A stretch of 64,000 nucleotides of DNA from Phycisphaerae bacterium (GCA_030432905.1 JAUILU010000003.1:124001-188000); one strand, 5' to 3'. Shown: positions 46,501 to 56,026, counted from the first letter of the stretch. Program-made: numbers and translations. Notes: generated by a model from the sequence alone, not told the origin.

Positions 46501-47213
46501 GCGCCACCCCCTCCAACCCGCGCGGTCTGAAGGACATCCCCTTCAAGCTCCCCCAGGTCGAGCCCGCCGAGAAACGCAGAGCCAAACGCATCTGCGAGCT
46601 GCTCAAAGAGCACTACCCCGACGCCCACTGCGAACTGAACTTCACCAACCCGCACGAGCTGCTGATCGCCACCATCCTCTCGGCGCAGTGCACAGACGTC
46701 GCGGTGAACAAAGCCACACCGGCGCTCTTTGAGGCATTCCCAACGCCCGCCGACTACGCCAAGGCGACGCCGAAGGACATCGAGCCTTACGTCAAATCGC
46801 TCGGCTTTTTCCGCAACAAAGCCAAAAGCGTGCACGCGGCGATGACCTCGGTCACCGAAGACCACGACGGCAAAGTGCCGCAAACAATGGACGAACTGCT
46901 CGCGCTGCGTGGCGTAGCGAGAAAGACCGCGGGCGTTGTGCTGAGCAACGCCTACAACATCAACGTCGGCTTCGTCGTTGACACGCACGTCATGCGGCTC
47001 AGCCAGCGGCTGGGCCTGATCGATGAATCAGAAGAAGGCAACCCCGTCAAAATCGAGAAGAAGCTCATGGCGCTCTTCCCACGCGACGACTGGGGGCTTC
47101 TATCGCATCTGCTCATCTGGCACGGCAGACGCGCCTGCAAAGCACGCATGAGCTCGTGCGCGGATCACCCGATCTGCAAGAAATACGGAACGTGCTGCTC
47201 GCTGCGTGATTGA
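46497..47213 (+). CDS. nth: Endonuclease III (DNA glycosylase/AP lyase)
   Basis: 238 residues. The HhH-GPD fold is complete: LLIATILSAQCTD, helix-hairpin-helix LRGVARKTAGVVLS with catalytic Lys143, and FVVDTHVMRL with Asp162. A C-terminal cysteine cluster (Cys214, 221, 227, 233, 234) should hold the 4Fe-4S site, but the spacing is C-x6-C-x5-C-x5-C instead of the classical C-x6-C-x2-C-x5-C. It removes oxidised pyrimidines and cuts the DNA backbone. Starts with ATGA overlap after the DUF4149 gene. Confidence 0.94.
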   Translation: MSATPSNPRGLKDIPFKLPQVEPAEKRRAKRICELLKEHYPDAHCELNFTNPHELLIATILSAQCTDVAVNKATPALFEAFPTPADYAKATPKDIEPYVKSLGFFRNKAKSVHAAMTSVTEDHDGKVPQTMDELLALRGVARKTAGVVLSNAYNINVGFVVDTHVMRLSQRLGLIDESEEGNPVKIEKKLMALFPRDDWGLLSHLLIWHGRRACKARMSSCADHPICKKYGTCCSLRD

Positions 47214-47234
47214 TGCAGACTCCAGAATTCAGAA

Positions 47235-48086
47235 TCAGTTCTTCTGGAAGTTGCTGATGTCGGCGTCCGGGATGTTGTCCGGGCGCTCGATCTCGGGCAG
47301 ATCAACGTCGTTCTCTACGTTGCTGAATTCCAGCTCGATCCTCTGGCGTGGGGTCGCCTCGCGGATGAGCATTGTGGTCTTGACGCCGTCGAATTCCTTG
47401 TAGTCCTCGTACAGCCTTTGGAATTGCTCTGGCTGACCTTGGCCGTTGTCGCGTTGGCCGACGATCGCAACGAGGAAACCAGTTTCCTCGTTGAAGAAGT
47501 AGGCTTCGACACGCCCTGAGAAGTGTTCAACGCGGACCATGTAAACCGTGCCCAGTTCGTTCTCTTGCTTATCGACAGTCTCGATGCTCTTGAAGTGATT
47601 CTCGTAGTCAACCTCGGCATAGAAACGTGACGCGACCGTAAACCGTTCGAGTTCTTCACCGGTCATCGGCACAGCCGGGTCTTCGTTGTTCAACAGCCAG
47701 CCGGCCTTGCCATCGAAAATCCGCTTCTGCGTCATCGAACCGACCACGATGATCTCCTGGACGATTTTGTCCGGAGCCTCGGCGTGGATACGGAGGATCC
47801 CAGTGACCTGGGGCTCTTCAGCGCCGGGGGGGAAGACCTTGACCCGGCCCGTCAGCTTCCGTGACTTGATCGCGAACACGGCCTCTTTGCCGCCGATTGC
47901 CTCGATGTGCCGCTCAAAGATCGACTCAGCAGAGGGCAGGTCCTTTGCAGGCTCCTGAGCGGCTTCTGTTGTCGATTCAGTCGTGGTCTCGGGCTGGGTG
48001 GCCGCCTCGTCCTGGGCAGCCGCGGGCATCCCGGCGAAGACGATCAGTGCAAGAAATGCTCGACCGATGGTGCGCCAGTGCTGCAT
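47235..48086 (-). CDS. Secreted LolA-like outer-membrane lipoprotein-sorting-type protein
   Basis: 283 residues, with GGAG about 9 bases before the ATG. Signal peptide ~1-24 (ALIVFAGMPAAAQ), then a Thr/Glu-rich linker (about 25-50). From ~50, SAESIFERHIEAIGGKEAVFAIKSRKLTGRV in parts (ERHIEAIGG; SRKLTGRV) starts a half-barrel of the LolA/LppX type, with GWLLNN and YFFNEETGFLVAI strands. It may bind lipids or be a periplasmic chaperone. Standalone gene, convergent with nth (21 bases). Confidence 0.75.
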   Translation of the reverse strand: MQHWRTIGRAFLALIVFAGMPAAAQDEAATQPETTTESTTEAAQEPAKDLPSAESIFERHIEAIGGKEAVFAIKSRKLTGRVKVFPPGAEEPQVTGILRIHAEAPDKIVQEIIVVGSMTQKRIFDGKAGWLLNNEDPAVPMTGEELERFTVASRFYAEVDYENHFKSIETVDKQENELGTVYMVRVEHFSGRVEAYFFNEETGFLVAIVGQRDNGQGQPEQFQRLYEDYKEFDGVKTTMLIREATPRQRIELEFSNVENDVDLPEIERPDNIPDADISNFQKN

Positions 48087-48143
48087 GGGAGTCTCTCCGG
48101 GAGGGTTTGGGAACCGCGATTCACTCGGATGGCTGACAGGTAA

Positions 48144-48217
48144 CGGGCTCGCCGCGATTCGAACGCGGAACCTTCGGCTTCGGAGGCCGACACTCTATCC
48201 AGTTGAGCTACGAGCCC
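48144..48217 (-). tRNA. tRNA-Arg (anticodon CCG)
   Basis: 74 bases, CCA not encoded. Acceptor stem GGGCTCG/CGAGCCC is perfect, D arm AGCTCAACTGGATAGAGT, anticodon stem TCGGC/GCCGA with loop CTCCGAA giving CCG, and T arm TTCCGCG-TTCGAAT-CGCGG-type. Discriminator is G. It decodes CGG. Confidence 0.95.
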
Positions 48218-48317
48218 TGCATGACCGGTGTTCGACCGGACCACAGGTTCGATCGTACGATCGCCGCGGCACTCAGGCAATGCACCCTCGCCGCCCATCT
48301 GATCCCGGAGCAACTTC

Positions 48318-49556
48318 GTGACCCACTCACCCAGCACACCAAAGCCCGCCCCGCTCGGCTATGTGCTCGCGGTCACATTCATCCTCAGCATCGGCACAGG
48401 CTCACTCACCCACGGACTGGGGTTTATCGCCAAACAGTCCGCGGGTTTCGAGCGAGCCGCGCTCTTCGGGCTCGGGGTGACCTTCGGCATCACCTACATC
48501 TTCTCGTCGTGGCTCACAGGCCCCGTCGTCAGAATGCTCGAAACCAAGTCCAAAGTCCCGATCGCGCCGCGTTCACTGCTCATGGCGATCACGTTTGCCG
48601 GCGCGTTGATCTCGGCTGTGCCACTTATCCTCGACAGTCTGAACCTCGCAACAAACGCCGGGCTGTGGATCGTCGCCGCGGGCTACGGCGGGCTGACCGG
48701 CATCATGTGGCCCCTCGTCGAATGGAACATCTCCGGCGGCAGGCGGGGCAAAGCGCTGCGCTCGGCGGCGGGCCAGTTCAACATCGTCTGGACCACCGCA
48801 GTCGTCTTCTCGTTCTGGCTCATCGGACCGACACTCGAAGACCACCCACAAGCCACCTTCGTGGGCATCGTCGTGCTGCACCTGCTCGCGGTGGTGCTGA
48901 TGATCCCATTCCCAGCCAAGCCGCCCAAGCACCTGACTGACACACTCGAACCCGAAACCCCGAGCCCGAAATACCTGCTCACCGCAGCACGCGCGTTGCT
49001 GCCTGTCAGCTACACACTCGCAGGCGTGCTCGGACCGTTCTTCCCGGTCGCCATGCACAAGATGGGGATCGACCTCACCTGGCAAACCGTCGTCGTATCG
49101 GTGTGGATGACCTCACGCATCCCAACGATGGTCCTCCTCGAACGCTGGCACGGCTGGCACGGCAAAGCCTGGCCGCTCGTTGTCGGGGGCATTGCAGTCG
49201 TGCTCGGGTTTGTCGGCTGCGTCGTCGCGCCGGTTCTCAATGTGCCCGGCGCAGCCCTCTTCGTGATGGTTTTGGCGTTGGTCCTCTTTGGTGCCGGCAA
49301 AGGGCTCGTCTACACCGCGGCCATCTACTACGCGATGGAACTGGGTCAGGGCGAAATCGACTCCGGCTCAACCCATGAGGCCCTGATCGGAGTCGGCTAT
49401 GCACTCGGACCCGCGATCGGGCTCTTGGCGGCCTTGGCTGTCCGCGTGAATCTAATCCCCGAATCTGGGTTTACCTACCTGCTCCTAGCGGCTGCCGGAA
49501 TCGGGAGCCTGGCGCTCGGAGGCGCGATTGTGGCCTTCAACGCCAGAAAGTGCTGA
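48318..49556 (+). CDS. MFS-type membrane transporter
   Basis: 412 residues from the GTG at 48318. About 12 hydrophobic helices with a central hydrophilic break around 205-225 (PPKHLTDTLEPETPSPK). The first helix starts LGYVLAVTFILSIGTGSLTHG. The substrate is unknown; no family-specific motif was recognised. Located 101 bases after tRNA-Arg (opposite strand). Confidence 0.75.
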   Translation: MTHSPSTPKPAPLGYVLAVTFILSIGTGSLTHGLGFIAKQSAGFERAALFGLGVTFGITYIFSSWLTGPVVRMLETKSKVPIAPRSLLMAITFAGALISAVPLILDSLNLATNAGLWIVAAGYGGLTGIMWPLVEWNISGGRRGKALRSAAGQFNIVWTTAVVFSFWLIGPTLEDHPQATFVGIVVLHLLAVVLMIPFPAKPPKHLTDTLEPETPSPKYLLTAARALLPVSYTLAGVLGPFFPVAMHKMGIDLTWQTVVVSVWMTSRIPTMVLLERWHGWHGKAWPLVVGGIAVVLGFVGCVVAPVLNVPGAALFVMVLALVLFGAGKGLVYTAAIYYAMELGQGEIDSGSTHEALIGVGYALGPAIGLLAALAVRVNLIPESGFTYLLLAAAGIGSLALGGAIVAFNARKC

Positions 49557-49757
49557 TTCCATATCGCAGCCGGAATCCCCGGCACCGGTTAGTAGTTTTC
49601 CAAGGATCCTGCGGGTGAGCCGAACCATACGGCTGGCTCGCTCGTCCAATATGCTGTCATCACCCCAAGGCTGGTGTGGAATCCTCAGCCGGGACAATGA
49701 GTAGGCCGATGCCTGCCTGTGCCCCGGCTTGGGGGACAAAGACGAACGGAGGCGTTA

Positions 49758-52103
49758 ATGGGTTGTGTCAAGGTTCTCAGTCGTGCTTGTGCCGTCTCGG
49801 CAACAGTGTTCCTCACCGCCGCCGGGACCGCGGCGCAGGTTGCCGAACTCCAGACCAGCGACTGGTCCAAGGCCGTGTGGGACGCCGCCAGCGTCGGCGA
49901 CAAAGACGGCACGTTCACGGCACTCGCCAACATCCCTGACACGATCGACCCCGACAACGTCACCGACATCCGCGCCGCGATCGACCTGCTCCAGGCCAAC
50001 TTCGAGAAGCAAGCAACAGAACGCGAAGAGCAGATCGCTGAGAAACGAGCGGAGCTCGCAGAGGTGCTCGCCGAGGCCAAGAACAACGACCCCGACAAGC
50101 TCTCTGAAGCGATGGCCGTCGTGCTGTTCCTTGACTCGATCGTGCTCGACCGCGAGGCGCTGCTGAACGAGCCGCAGGTCCGTGACCTCATCCAGCGCGC
50201 CGCCGACACCGCAGCCAAAGCCGAGGCAGAGCAAGAATGGCTCACCGCGATGGAGCTCTACGCACGGCTCAACTACCTCGAAGAAACATCGCAGCGTTTC
50301 AAGAAAGACCTGCAGCGCCAGATGGTCCGCAGAGAGATGCTGACGCTCTATGTCCCGGAGCGGTACTGGGATCTCCGCGACGAGCGTTTGCGTGAACTCG
50401 AAGCCGAGGCTCAGGCAAACTGGGACGAGAAATACGCCGCCCTCGAAGCCGACCCGGAAGCCACCGAGGAAGACTTTGAAGAGCTCGGCAAGCGTCCAGA
50501 GATCGAGGGCCTGCCCGAGTTCAACCCGCGCGGCGCCGACTTCAGAGAGAAACTCGACGGCGTCACACCCGATCTCGTCCAAGCAGCCATGGGCCAGGGC
50601 GCCCGGCACCACATCTCGGGCACCCAGCTGAAAACCATGCTGATCGCCGGCATCGACAACCTCCAGATGCTGATCGAGATGGAGGACCTGCAGGACGCGT
50701 TCCCAGAGCTCGCGCAGGACAACAAACGCCAGAAGCTGCTCGACCACCTCGATGATGAACGCGAGAAACTCGAGGCCACGCGCCGGGACATCTCGCTGGT
50801 CGATCTCCGCCGGACGCTCAGCAGGCTGATCGAGATGAACGCCACGACCCTGAAACTGCCGAGCGAGGTCGTGATCCACGAGGTCGGCTCTGGCGCGATG
50901 GCGCAGCTCGACGAGTTCAGCCAGATCGTCTGGCCCCACGAACTCCGCACCTTCTACAAGCGCCTCGACTCGTCCTTCATCGGCGTCGGCATCCAGATCG
51001 TCAACGACCCGGTCACCGGGGACCTGCAGGTCTACACCCCCATGCCCGGCATGCCCGCGGTTCGTGCAGGCGTCCGCGCCGGTGACATCATCGCCAAGGT
51101 TGACGGCGAGCCGACCGTCGGCATGACAACTGACCAAGCCGTCGAAGTCATCACCGGCCCGCGCGGCACAGACGTCGTCCTCACCATCAAACGCAAGGGT
51201 GAAGAGGGAGAAGAGATCACCAAAGACATCACCATCACTCGCGACGAGATCGAGGTCGCGACCGTCACCGGCTGGCGAAAGCTCAGCCCGGCCAAAAACG
51301 ACTGGGACTGGTACATCGACCGCGACCAGAAGATCGGCTACATCCGCCTCGACAAGTTCGCGCAGGACTCGACCAACGAGCTCAACGCCGCGATCAACTC
51401 GATGCGCAAGAGCGGGCTCAACGGCCTGATCCTCGACCTCCGCTTCAACCCGGGCGGTCAGCTGAACCAGGCCATCGAGATCTCGAACCTGTTCATCGAG
51501 CAGGGCACGCTCGTCTCCACGGTCAGCAGCAGGACCGAGCCGCCCCGTTCGCACTCTGCGAACAAGTGGAAGGCTTCGCTGGCGGGTCTGCCGATGGTTC
51601 TGCTCGTCAACAGCAACTCGGCATCGTCGAGCGAGATCGTTGCCGGCGCGATCAAGGACTACGGCGACGCGGGCAACATCCACGCGCTCGTCCTCGGTGA
51701 ACGCACTTACGGCAAGGGCACCGTCCAGAACCTCCACCGCGTCAACTCGAACGCCGCGATGAAGGTCACCACCCAGTTCTACCAGCTCCCCGGCGGCAAG
51801 GTCATCCACCGCCGACCCGGCGACGCGAACTGGGGCGTGGCGCCGAACCTTGAGATCCCGCTCCTGCCGAGCCAGGTCACCGACGCGCTCATCCTCAGAA
51901 GAGACGCCGACGTCTTCCAGATCGACGAGAACGGCGAGGTCCTCGAGTTCCAGCCACGCAACCCGGACTCGGACATCACCGAGCGACCCGACCCGCAGGA
52001 CCTGATCGACAAAGGCATCGACCTGCAGCTTCAGACCGCGGTGATCCTGCTCAAAACGCAGGCGCCGATGGACACCTCCGGCACCGCCATGCTGGGCGGC
52101 TAA
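49758..52103 (+). CDS. Secreted S41 C-terminal processing (tail-specific) protease with PDZ domain
   Basis: 781 residues from the ATG at 49758, with CGGAGG 7 bases upstream. Signal peptide ~1-27 (CAVSATVFLTAAGTAAQ). Residues ~28-395 are long charged helices, a larger N-terminal helical domain than usual. The PDZ domain is ~405-490 (VGIQIVND, PMPGMPAVRAGVRAGDIIAKVDG). The peptidase core has LDLRFNPGGQL, the nucleophile Ser623 in SASSSEI and the general base Lys653 in TYGKGTVQ; the Ser-Lys distance is 30 residues, 5 more than in E. coli Prc because of GNIHA. It degrades or trims periplasmic proteins from their C-termini. It ends at a strong terminator. Confidence 0.92.
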   Translation: MGCVKVLSRACAVSATVFLTAAGTAAQVAELQTSDWSKAVWDAASVGDKDGTFTALANIPDTIDPDNVTDIRAAIDLLQANFEKQATEREEQIAEKRAELAEVLAEAKNNDPDKLSEAMAVVLFLDSIVLDREALLNEPQVRDLIQRAADTAAKAEAEQEWLTAMELYARLNYLEETSQRFKKDLQRQMVRREMLTLYVPERYWDLRDERLRELEAEAQANWDEKYAALEADPEATEEDFEELGKRPEIEGLPEFNPRGADFREKLDGVTPDLVQAAMGQGARHHISGTQLKTMLIAGIDNLQMLIEMEDLQDAFPELAQDNKRQKLLDHLDDEREKLEATRRDISLVDLRRTLSRLIEMNATTLKLPSEVVIHEVGSGAMAQLDEFSQIVWPHELRTFYKRLDSSFIGVGIQIVNDPVTGDLQVYTPMPGMPAVRAGVRAGDIIAKVDGEPTVGMTTDQAVEVITGPRGTDVVLTIKRKGEEGEEITKDITITRDEIEVATVTGWRKLSPAKNDWDWYIDRDQKIGYIRLDKFAQDSTNELNAAINSMRKSGLNGLILDLRFNPGGQLNQAIEISNLFIEQGTLVSTVSSRTEPPRSHSANKWKASLAGLPMVLLVNSNSASSSEIVAGAIKDYGDAGNIHALVLGERTYGKGTVQNLHRVNSNAAMKVTTQFYQLPGGKVIHRRPGDANWGVAPNLEIPLLPSQVTDALILRRDADVFQIDENGEVLEFQPRNPDSDITERPDPQDLIDKGIDLQLQTAVILLKTQAPMDTSGTAMLGG

Positions 52104-52132
52104 ATCGCGGATTCACAACCAAAGCACCCTGT

Positions 52133-52164
52133 GAAGCACCCCGACACGTTCGGGGTGCTTCTTT
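52133..52164 (+). terminator. Strong rho-independent terminator
   Basis: GAAGCACCCCGA (52133-52144) and TCGGGGTGCTTC (52150-52161) form a perfect 12-bp stem around CACGT, followed by TTT. It ends the protease transcript. The remaining ~185 bases before pdhA hold no gene and probably the pdh promoter. Confidence 0.88.
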
Positions 52165-52349
52165 ACCTGCACTTCTGGTTGTATACACCCATTTTGGTCA
52201 TCTTCGCCCGTTTGATTGTCGCCCCCTCAGAGTCTCCCTAAAGTTACTACGTCCAAGATCCGTCGTCTTCGGATGGGGGATCTGTCTGCGCGCTGTCAGG
52301 GTAATCCAGGCCCCGCAGCGCCCACGAATAGACCGCACAGGGGAACGAA

Positions 52350-53447
52350 ATGACGCAGGCCGCGACCGCGAACAAGGGCAACTCCAAGCCCAGGCTCTCC
52401 GACGAGCTTTCAAACGACACGCTCCTCGGATGGCTCCGCAGCATGCAGCTCATCCGCGAGTTCGAGACACGCACGATGCAGGCCTACCAGCAGGCCAAGA
52501 TCGGCGGCTTCTGCCACATCTACACGGGCCAAGAAGCCTGCGCCGTCGGCACCATCGGCAGCGTCAACCACGACGACCCTGTCGTGCTCGCCTACCGCGA
52601 CCACGGCCACGCGCTCGCCCGGGGCATGGACCCCAAGGCATGCATGGCCGAGATGTACGGCAAAGCAGCGGGATGCGCCAAAGGCAAGGGCGGCTCGATG
52701 CACATGTTCGACAAGCCCAACCACCTCTACGGCGGTCACGGCATCGTCGGCGCACAGACACCGCTCGGCACCGGGCTCGCGTTCGCCGCTCGCTACGAGT
52801 GGGAAGTGCTGGGCACCGGCAGCAAGAAGGTCTGCCTCTGCTACCTCGGCGACGGCGCGATCGACCAGGGCGCGTTCTTCGAGGCCATGAACCTCGCGGC
52901 CCTCTACTCACTCCCCGTTATCTACATCATCGAGAACAACGGCTACTCGATGGGCACCGCCATCCACCGCCACTCCGCTAACTCCGAGAACCTCCTCGCC
53001 CGCGGTCAGGCGTTCGACATGAAGTCGGTCAAGATCGACGGCCTCGACATCCTCAACGTCTACGACCAGTTCAAGCCGCTGGTCGATGAGTGCCGCGACC
53101 TGCAGCGCCCCGCGTTTGTTGACTTCAAGACGTACCGCTATCAGGGCCACTCGATGAGTGACCCGCAGAAGTACCGCACCAAGGACGAGGTTGACGAGTT
53201 CAAGGCCAAGGACTCGATCGCGAACCTGCTCGATCACCTGATGAACGAGCGAGAGTGCATCGACGAGGACAGCTGGAAGGCGATGCGGAAGGAACTGGCC
53301 GCGATCGTCCGCGAGTCGGTCGAGTTCTCAGAGAACGCCGCCGACCCAGAGCCGGGCGAGCTGTACACCGACGTTTACGCCAACCCGCAGCCCAACCTGA
53401 GCCCGACGGCCGAGTACCGCCACGGCGCGAAAAACCCGCTGCTGTAA
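52350..53447 (+). CDS. pdhA: Pyruvate dehydrogenase E1 component, alpha subunit
   Basis: 365 residues. The thiamine-diphosphate site is GDGAIDQGAFFEAMNLA...YIIENNGYSM, the usual GDG to NN spacing. Upstream are KIGGFCHIYTGQEA, RDHGHALARG and the MHMFDKPNHLYGGHGIVGAQ region (KGGSMHMF), and the C-terminal RYQGHSMSDPQKYR is the phosphorylation-loop region of E1alpha. It decarboxylates pyruvate and transfers the acetyl group to lipoyl-E2. ATG with GGGGAACG upstream; a small ORF then pdhB follow. Confidence 0.95.
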   Translation: MTQAATANKGNSKPRLSDELSNDTLLGWLRSMQLIREFETRTMQAYQQAKIGGFCHIYTGQEACAVGTIGSVNHDDPVVLAYRDHGHALARGMDPKACMAEMYGKAAGCAKGKGGSMHMFDKPNHLYGGHGIVGAQTPLGTGLAFAARYEWEVLGTGSKKVCLCYLGDGAIDQGAFFEAMNLAALYSLPVIYIIENNGYSMGTAIHRHSANSENLLARGQAFDMKSVKIDGLDILNVYDQFKPLVDECRDLQRPAFVDFKTYRYQGHSMSDPQKYRTKDEVDEFKAKDSIANLLDHLMNERECIDEDSWKAMRKELAAIVRESVEFSENAADPEPGELYTDVYANPQPNLSPTAEYRHGAKNPLL

Positions 53448-53450
53448 CAC

Positions 53451-53612
53451 ATGAACCCGATCCCCGCTCTGCTGCTGGCCATCCCGATCGCAGCGGTGCT
53501 GATCACCATCCGGGTCTTGATGGTTCTCCAGAACCGCAAGGCACAAAGACAAAACGAAGACACGAGCCCGACAGTCACGATCCGAAACGAACACAAAGAG
53601 CACACACCATGA
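53451..53612 (+). CDS. Putative small membrane protein between pdhA and pdhB
   Basis: A 53-residue ORF begins 3 bases after the pdhA stop (start ATG 53451) and its TGA overlaps the pdhB ATG by 4 bases (ATGA), filling the space exactly. Residues 3-25 form a hydrophobic helix (LLLAIPIAAVLITIRVLMVL), followed by a basic then polar tail (RKAQRQNEDTS). The GTGA/ATGA arrangement is the coupling style of this genome, which argues for translation. No family is recognised; it may anchor or regulate the E1 complex, or be merely a coupling leader. Confidence 0.5.
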   Translation: MNPIPALLLAIPIAAVLITIRVLMVLQNRKAQRQNEDTSPTVTIRNEHKEHTP

Positions 53613-54667
53613 CAACCATGGATCTCCACCCAGCCTCGATCGAGAACGTCCCCCAGCCGGATTTCTCCAAGCCGCTCCCCTCGCGTGAGGGCGACCGGGT
53701 CATCCAGTTCCGCGAAGCGCTCCGCGAGGCGATGAGCCACGAGATGCGCCAGGACGAACGCGTCTTCCTGATCGGCGAAGAGGTCGCCCAGTACAACGGC
53801 GCGTACAAGGTCTCGCAGGGCATGCTCGACGAGTTCGGCCCCAAGCGCATCATCGACTCGCCCATCTCCGAGAACGGATTCGCGGGCATGTGTACCGGCG
53901 CCGCGATGGCCGGCCTGCGTCCGATCGTCGAGTTCATGTCGTGGTCGTTCAGCCTCGTCGCCGCGGACCCGATCCTGAACAACGTGCCCAAGATGCTCTA
54001 CATGTCGGGCGGTCAGTTCGGCTGCCCGATCGTGCTCCGGGGCAACGACGGCGCGGGCGGCCAGCTCGGCTCCACACACTCGTGGTGTGTCGAGGGCCTG
54101 TTCGCCAACGTGCCGGGCATGAAGATGGCCATCCCCAGCAACCCCTACGACGCCAAGGGCCTGCTCGCCACCGCGATCGCCGACCCCGACCCGATCTTCT
54201 TCCTCGAGTCCGAGCGCATGCTGGGCGACAAGGCCCACGTCCCCGAGGAGCAGTACTACATCCCCTTCGGCAAGGCCCGCCTCGCACGCGAGGGCGACGC
54301 TTGCACGCTCGTCAGCTTCGGCCGACCCGTGAACTTCTGCCTCGAAGCCGCGGAGAAGCTCGCCGAGGAGGGCATCGAGGTCGATGTGCTCGACATGCGG
54401 ACCATCCGCCCGCTCGACATCGAGTCGATCATCGAAAGCGTCAAGAAGACCAACCGCATCATCGTCGTCGACCAGAGCTGGCCTTTCGCGGGTATCTCCA
54501 GCGAAGTGATCACGCAGGTCTGCGAGCGCTGCTTCGACTGGCTCGACCACCAGCCGGTACGAGTGAACACGGAAGACGTCCCGACGCCGTACGCCAAGGG
54601 CCTTGAGTACGCGTACCTGCCGAACCCAGAGCGTATTGCTGACGCTGTCCGTAACATTCTTCCGTAA
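53609..54667 (+). CDS. pdhB: Pyruvate dehydrogenase E1 component, beta subunit
   Basis: 352 residues from the ATG at 53609; the frame is open much further upstream but there it only shadows pdhA and the small ORF. An N-terminal ~28-residue extension (MDLHPASIENVPQPD) precedes the transketolase-like domain REALREAMSHEM, LIGEEVAQYNGAYKVSQG, SENGFAGMCTGAAMAGLRPI, and EFMSWSF. The C-terminal half has MRTIRPLDIESI and VVDQSWPFAGISSEV. With PdhA it forms the E1 heterotetramer. 27 bases to the E2 gene. Confidence 0.95.
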   Translation: MTTMDLHPASIENVPQPDFSKPLPSREGDRVIQFREALREAMSHEMRQDERVFLIGEEVAQYNGAYKVSQGMLDEFGPKRIIDSPISENGFAGMCTGAAMAGLRPIVEFMSWSFSLVAADPILNNVPKMLYMSGGQFGCPIVLRGNDGAGGQLGSTHSWCVEGLFANVPGMKMAIPSNPYDAKGLLATAIADPDPIFFLESERMLGDKAHVPEEQYYIPFGKARLAREGDACTLVSFGRPVNFCLEAAEKLAEEGIEVDVLDMRTIRPLDIESIIESVKKTNRIIVVDQSWPFAGISSEVITQVCERCFDWLDHQPVRVNTEDVPTPYAKGLEYAYLPNPERIADAVRNILP

Positions 54668-54694
54668 CTATCCAGTCGAACCCGGAGAGCATAC

Positions 54695-56026
54695 ATGCCA
54701 ATCCAAGTCACCATGCCCCGAATGTCCGACACCATGGAGCAGGGCACCGTCGTCAAGTGGCACGTCAAAGAGGGCGACGATGTGTCGCCGGGCGATGTGC
54801 TGGCGGACATCGAAACCGACAAGGCGACGATGGAACTCGAAGCGTTCGACGAGGGCAAGGTCGCCAAGCTGGCGGCTGCCGAGGGCGCCAACATCAACGT
54901 CGGCGAGCTGATCGTCATCCTCGCCGAGGAAGGCGAAGACATCGCCGAGGCCGCAAAGAGCACCGGCTCAGCGCCCGCCGCCGCGAAGCAGGCCGAGAGC
55001 GCAGACGACGCCCCCGCAGCGTCGGCATCGGCGACCGCAACCATCACACCCGACTCCGGTTCGGCTTCGTCCACCGAGCGTGTGATGGCATCGCCTCTTG
55101 CCAAGAAGATCGCCGCCGAGAAAGGCATCAGCCTCGCGGGCCTCACGGGCACCGGACCCTCAGGCCGAATCACCAAACGCGACATCGAACAGATCAGCTC
55201 CAACGGCACGAGCTTCCAAGCGGTCACACCAGAAACCGCGCGTTCCACCGAGCCCGCTGCAGCCGCAGCGCCGGCTCCGCAGCCCATGCCGACCTCGACC
55301 GAGCTCGAGGACCGCAACGTCCCGCTGTCGAACATGCGTGGCGTCATCTCGCGCAGGCTGGTCGAATCAAAGACCACGATCCCGCACTACCAGGTCACCA
55401 TGAGCGCACGCATCGATTCGCTCCTGGAACTTCGAGGCCAGCTCAACAGCCAGCTCGAATCGCAGGGCGTCAAGCTCAGCGTCAACGACTTCCTCGTCCG
55501 CGCCTGCGGCCTGGCGATGCACCAGCACCCGTTCATCAACAGCTCGTGGAACGACAACGGCCCATCGATCGACCTGCACAAGCACGTCAATATCGGTGTC
55601 GCCGTCAGCCTGCCGCAAGAACGCGGCGGCGGTCTCGTCGTCGCGACTATCCGCAACGCCGACGCGCAGGGCCTCCGCTACATCTCGGGCGAGACCAAAC
55701 GCCTCGCCAAGAAAGCACGCGAGAAGGGCCTGTCGCCGGAAGAAATGTCGGACTCGACTTTCACCATCTCGAACCTCGGCATGTTCGGCGTGGACCACTT
55801 CACCGCGATCATCAACCCGCCCAACGCGGCGATCCTCGCGGTCGGCAACGCGATCCAGAAGCCGTTCTTCGAGACCGGCGAGGACGGCGAGCTCGAACTC
55901 GTCGTCGGGCACGAGATGTCGATGACCATGTCGAGCGACCACCGCATCATCGACGGCGCGATGGCAGCCGAGTATCTGCAGACGGTCAAGAAGCTGCTCG
56001 AAAGCCCGGCCAGCCTGCTCGTGTAA
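54695..56026 (+). CDS. pdhC: Dihydrolipoamide acetyltransferase (pyruvate dehydrogenase E2)
   Basis: 443 residues with one lipoyl domain (1-~80; IETDKATME, lipoylation at Lys43), an Ala/Ser/Thr-rich linker, the peripheral subunit-binding domain (~128-165; ASPLAKKIAAEKGISL, GPSGRITKRDI), a second linker and the catalytic trimer domain (~205-443) ending in SSDHRIIDGAMAAEYL with His416 and Asp420. It transfers acetyl groups to CoA. GGAG precedes the ATG. The E3 (lipoamide dehydrogenase) gene is not in the window. Confidence 0.94.
   Translation: MPIQVTMPRMSDTMEQGTVVKWHVKEGDDVSPGDVLADIETDKATMELEAFDEGKVAKLAAAEGANINVGELIVILAEEGEDIAEAAKSTGSAPAAAKQAESADDAPAASASATATITPDSGSASSTERVMASPLAKKIAAEKGISLAGLTGTGPSGRITKRDIEQISSNGTSFQAVTPETARSTEPAAAAAPAPQPMPTSTELEDRNVPLSNMRGVISRRLVESKTTIPHYQVTMSARIDSLLELRGQLNSQLESQGVKLSVNDFLVRACGLAMHQHPFINSSWNDNGPSIDLHKHVNIGVAVSLPQERGGGLVVATIRNADAQGLRYISGETKRLAKKAREKGLSPEEMSDSTFTISNLGMFGVDHFTAIINPPNAAILAVGNAIQKPFFETGEDGELELVVGHEMSMTMSSDHRIIDGAMAAEYLQTVKKLLESPASLLV

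Noticed and set aside
49755..51809. 684-codon minus-strand ORF opposite the S41 protease
   Set aside because: Antisense shadow of a clear protease with PDZ and catalytic motifs; long only because stop codons are rare in this frame.
53375..54550. 391-codon minus-strand ORF opposite pdhB
   Set aside because: Antisense shadow of the conserved E1 beta gene.
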